Positions 13,666 through 15,072 of a DNA stretch of 15,072 nt are shown piece by piece (the stretch's first letter is position 1; the number at the start of each line of letters is the position of its first letter). The notes beneath the pieces were generated by a model. The model saw nothing but the letters and a program-made list of their open reading frames with translations, did no database searches and was not told where the DNA came from. A program made the position numbers and the translations under genes. The stretch comes from an uncultured Burkholderiales bacterium. GTDB lineage: Bacteria; Pseudomonadota; Gammaproteobacteria; Burkholderiales; Burkholderiaceae_C. The stretch covers positions 1 to 15,072 of the forward strand of contig CAIODK010000136.1 of the NCBI GenBank assembly GCA_903856995.1. The letters run 5' to 3'.

Positions 13666-14037
13666 ATGTCAAGCATGACCCAACTTCCAGACCAAGCCAT
13701 CGACCGTGTGGCTAGCTACTTTCAGGCACTGGCTGAGCCGACACGTTTGCGGATTTTGAATTTGCTGCGCCAAGAAGAACACAACGTGGGCGAGCTGGCT
13801 GAGGCATGTGGCTACACGGCCGCCAATATGTCGCGCCACTTGGCGGTGTTGTTGCAGCAAGGCTTTGTGAGGCGCGAAAGCCGCGGCACCAGTGTGTATT
13901 ACCAAATCTCAGACCCGACCATTTACGCCTTGTGCGATTTGGTATGCGACCGCATCACCCAGCAACATTTGGAACAAGCCTGGCCTTTGGCTACGGCCCT
14001 CAAAAAACGCCCCATCGCGACAAGGAAATTCGCATGA
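13666..14037 (+). CDS. ArsR/SmtB-family transcriptional regulator, possibly sulfur-responsive
   Basis: The 123-residue protein is a winged-helix ArsR-family repressor. It has an N-terminal helix ending in FQALAEPTRLRILNLL (the typical L-A-x-P-x-R-L-x-I-L signature), the recognition helix region VGELAEACGYTAANMSRHLAVL and the wing RRESRGTSVYYQI. Its cysteines are C48, at the start of the recognition unit, and C90 and C94 in the last helix (ALCDLVCDRI). It lacks the ELCVC arsenic site. Cysteines in these two regions are the general plan of persulfide sensors such as BigR and SqrR, but the positions are not identical, so the signal is inferred. Start codons at 13666 and 13675 are both possible and no Shine-Dalgarno is seen. 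The stop overlaps the next start (ATGA). It diverges from the RND operon. Confidence 0.9.
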   Translation: MSSMTQLPDQAIDRVASYFQALAEPTRLRILNLLRQEEHNVGELAEACGYTAANMSRHLAVLLQQGFVRRESRGTSVYYQISDPTIYALCDLVCDRITQQHLEQAWPLATALKKRPIATRKFA

Positions 14038-14414
14038 AAACCGCCCATGATTTAGTCGTTGCCGCAAAGCAGAGCGTGGAAGAAATACCCATCGACCAAG
14101 CCGCAGCAGCCATAGCTACCTGTGATGTGCTGATTGATGTGCGCGAAGCCGACGAATATTCGTCCGGCCATCTACCCGGTGCTGTGCACATGTCACGTGG
14201 GGTGTTGGAGTTCAAGATGGCGAGCAACCCAAAGTTGCAAGCGCGTGACTTGAACATCGTGCTGTATTGCAAAACCAGTGGGCGTGCCGCTTTGTGCGCG
14301 CAATCTTTGGCGCAGATGGGTTACACCCACGTCAAGTCCATCGCGGGCGGCGTGGATGCGTGGTTGGCCGCTGGCCATGACGTTTTTAAACCGATGCCAC
14401 CTTCATTTGAATAG
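14034..14414 (+). CDS. Single-domain cytoplasmic rhodanese
   Basis: The 126-residue protein is a stand-alone rhodanese. IDVREADEYSSGHLPGAVHMSRG is followed by the active-site loop YC79KTSGR84, which carries the persulfide-forming cysteine, and by GGVDAWLAAGHDV. There is no signal peptide, so it acts in the cytoplasm, unlike the secreted rhodanese at 7611-8189. The ATG at 14034 overlaps the arsR stop in an ATGA junction and has AAGGAA upstream, so it is translationally coupled to the regulator; the longer open frame upstream is only read-in over arsR. The osmC-family gene starts nine bases downstream. A role in sulfane-sulfur transfer to or from thiols, perhaps producing the signal sensed by the ArsR protein, is inferred from this coupling. 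Confidence 0.93.
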   Translation: MKTAHDLVVAAKQSVEEIPIDQAAAAIATCDVLIDVREADEYSSGHLPGAVHMSRGVLEFKMASNPKLQARDLNIVLYCKTSGRAALCAQSLAQMGYTHVKSIAGGVDAWLAAGHDVFKPMPPSFE

Positions 14415-14423
14415 GAGAACCAC

Positions 14424-14870
14424 ATGACTGAAAAACTCATTCGCGTTGCGCTATCTCAACGCCAGGACTATCGCTTCGACATAGCATTCGGCGGTGATGT
14501 CCCTGTTTTGACAGGCGATGAACCCGCACCTTTGGGTACGGGCCTAGGCCCATCGCCTGTGCAATTGCTGTGTGCGGCAGTGGGTAACTGTTTATCTGAC
14601 TCTCTGCTTTTTGCTTTTCGCAAGTTCAAGCAAACGCCGGAACCCATTCAGTGCGTGGTCACCGCAGAAGTTGGCCGTAATGTCGAGAACCGCATGCGTG
14701 TGTTGAGCTTGAAGGCTCAACTCCATGTGGGTGTGTTGGCGTCCACGTTAGAGCACGTAACGCATGTGCTGGATCAGTTTGAAGAGTTTTGTACGGTCAC
14801 GCAAAGTGTGCGTCAAGGCATTCCCATCACGGTGGAAGTATTTGACAGCGCCGGTCAGCAATTGAAGTAA
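14424..14870 (+). CDS. OsmC/Ohr-family protein
   Basis: The 148-residue protein has the OsmC fold with the two family cysteines: C56 in the helix LLCAAVGNCLSDSL and C123 in EEFCTVTQSVRQG. These are the thiol peroxidase pair in OsmC and Ohr, which reduce organic hydroperoxides and have been linked to persulfide handling. Extra cysteines are C50 and C77. The position usually held by glutamate before the helix (P-x-E-L-L) appears as Q47 (SPVQLL), which may alter activity. TAGGAGA precedes the ATG by about six bases. The gene is third in the arsR-led operon and is followed after 19 bases by an AhpD-like gene. Peroxide or organic-persulfide detoxification is inferred. Confidence 0.9.
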   Translation: MTEKLIRVALSQRQDYRFDIAFGGDVPVLTGDEPAPLGTGLGPSPVQLLCAAVGNCLSDSLLFAFRKFKQTPEPIQCVVTAEVGRNVENRMRVLSLKAQLHVGVLASTLEHVTHVLDQFEEFCTVTQSVRQGIPITVEVFDSAGQQLK

Positions 14871-14889
14871 TTTTGAAAGGGTACACACC

Positions 14890-15072
14890 ATGAGCACGTT
14901 TGACCACGCCAACTTGATGCAAGGCATCAACGAGTGCTTGACGCCATTTCGAAAATCGCAATCCGAAGCCATGCAAGGCTTTGGTCAATTGGCCAAAGCG
15001 TCAATGGCCGAAGGCACTATCAGCGCTAAAAACAAAGAGCTGATTGCGTTGGCCATCGGCATCACACAGCAC
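14890..15072 (+). CDS. AhpD-like/carboxymuconolactone-decarboxylase-family protein, 5' part
   Basis: The first 61 residues run off the right edge. The segment SEAMQGFGQLAKASMAEGTISAKNKELIALAIGI is characteristic of the alkylhydroperoxidase AhpD / CMD family, in which a CxxC pair normally follows within about ten residues; that pair lies beyond the window, so catalytic competence cannot be judged. The start follows GAAAGGG with suitable spacing. C16 in the short N-terminal helix is not the catalytic pair. As fourth gene of the arsR-rhodanese-osmC operon it fits a thiol-disulfide or peroxide-defence role. Confidence 0.85.
   Translation, partial: MSTFDHANLMQGINECLTPFRKSQSEAMQGFGQLAKASMAEGTISAKNKELIALAIGITQH

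Noticed and set aside
13806..14033. Upstream extension of the rhodanese frame over arsR
   Set aside because: It is an alternative-frame read of arsR codons with no domain; the ATG at 14034 has AAGGAA and an ATGA overlap.
1..15072. CRISPR arrays, tRNA or rRNA genes, insertion sequences
   Set aside because: No regularly spaced repeats, no transposase-like protein or terminal inverted repeats, and no RNA gene pattern were seen; the genes fill nearly the whole window.

Overview
This 15 kb window is a sulfur-oxidation island from a Gram-negative bacterium. The gene content, protein style, moderate-to-high GC and dense short-spaced operons look most like a betaproteobacterium of the Burkholderiales (Comamonadaceae-like). 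That placement is an inference from recognised families, not a computed result.

Layout. (1) Positions 1-4327, + strand: the end of a small c-type cytochrome gene cut by the window edge, then soxY, soxZ, soxA, soxX and soxB, a periplasmic thiosulfate-oxidising Sox core. A strong intrinsic terminator-like hairpin sits between soxX and soxB. A small DUF2892 (YgaP-type) membrane protein gene follows soxB. (2) 4615-6678: a convergent YeeE/YedE thiosulfate transporter gene and, divergent from it, a Blh/ETHE1-like metallo-beta-lactamase-fold persulfide dioxygenase gene. The shared upstream region carries an interrupted inverted repeat around a possible -10 box. (3) 6700-8584, - strand: a Tat-type dienelactone-hydrolase-family protein, a secreted rhodanese with a C-x-G-P-x-C loop, and a small cytochrome c with its own terminator. 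(4) 8690-13599, - strand: a tightly packed operon of a large RND permease, a TolC-family outer-membrane protein and a small secreted protein of unknown function, with no periplasmic adaptor gene. (5) 13666-15072, + strand, divergent from the RND operon: ArsR-family regulator, rhodanese, OsmC-family protein and the start of an AhpD/carboxymuconolactone-decarboxylase-family gene. The AT-rich gap between (4) and (5) holds a perfect 8-6-8 inverted repeat lying on the predicted -10 box of the RND operon.

How it fits together (inference). SoxYZ carries the substrate, SoxAX attaches thiosulfate to SoxY and SoxB releases sulfate, with the small cytochromes as likely electron acceptors. The transporter and the persulfide dioxygenase give a cytoplasmic branch for thiosulfate and sulfane sulfur. 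The rhodaneses move sulfane sulfur. The OsmC and AhpD-like proteins suggest peroxide or persulfide protection. The ArsR protein may sense reactive sulfur and control both arms of the divergent cluster. The least explained part is the ArsR-controlled RND-TolC-small-protein operon without an adaptor, beside thiol and sulfur enzymes. It is the best candidate here for an undescribed system, possibly for export of a sulfur compound or of toxic by-products. No gap without a gene exceeds 300 bases; the longest is about 130.
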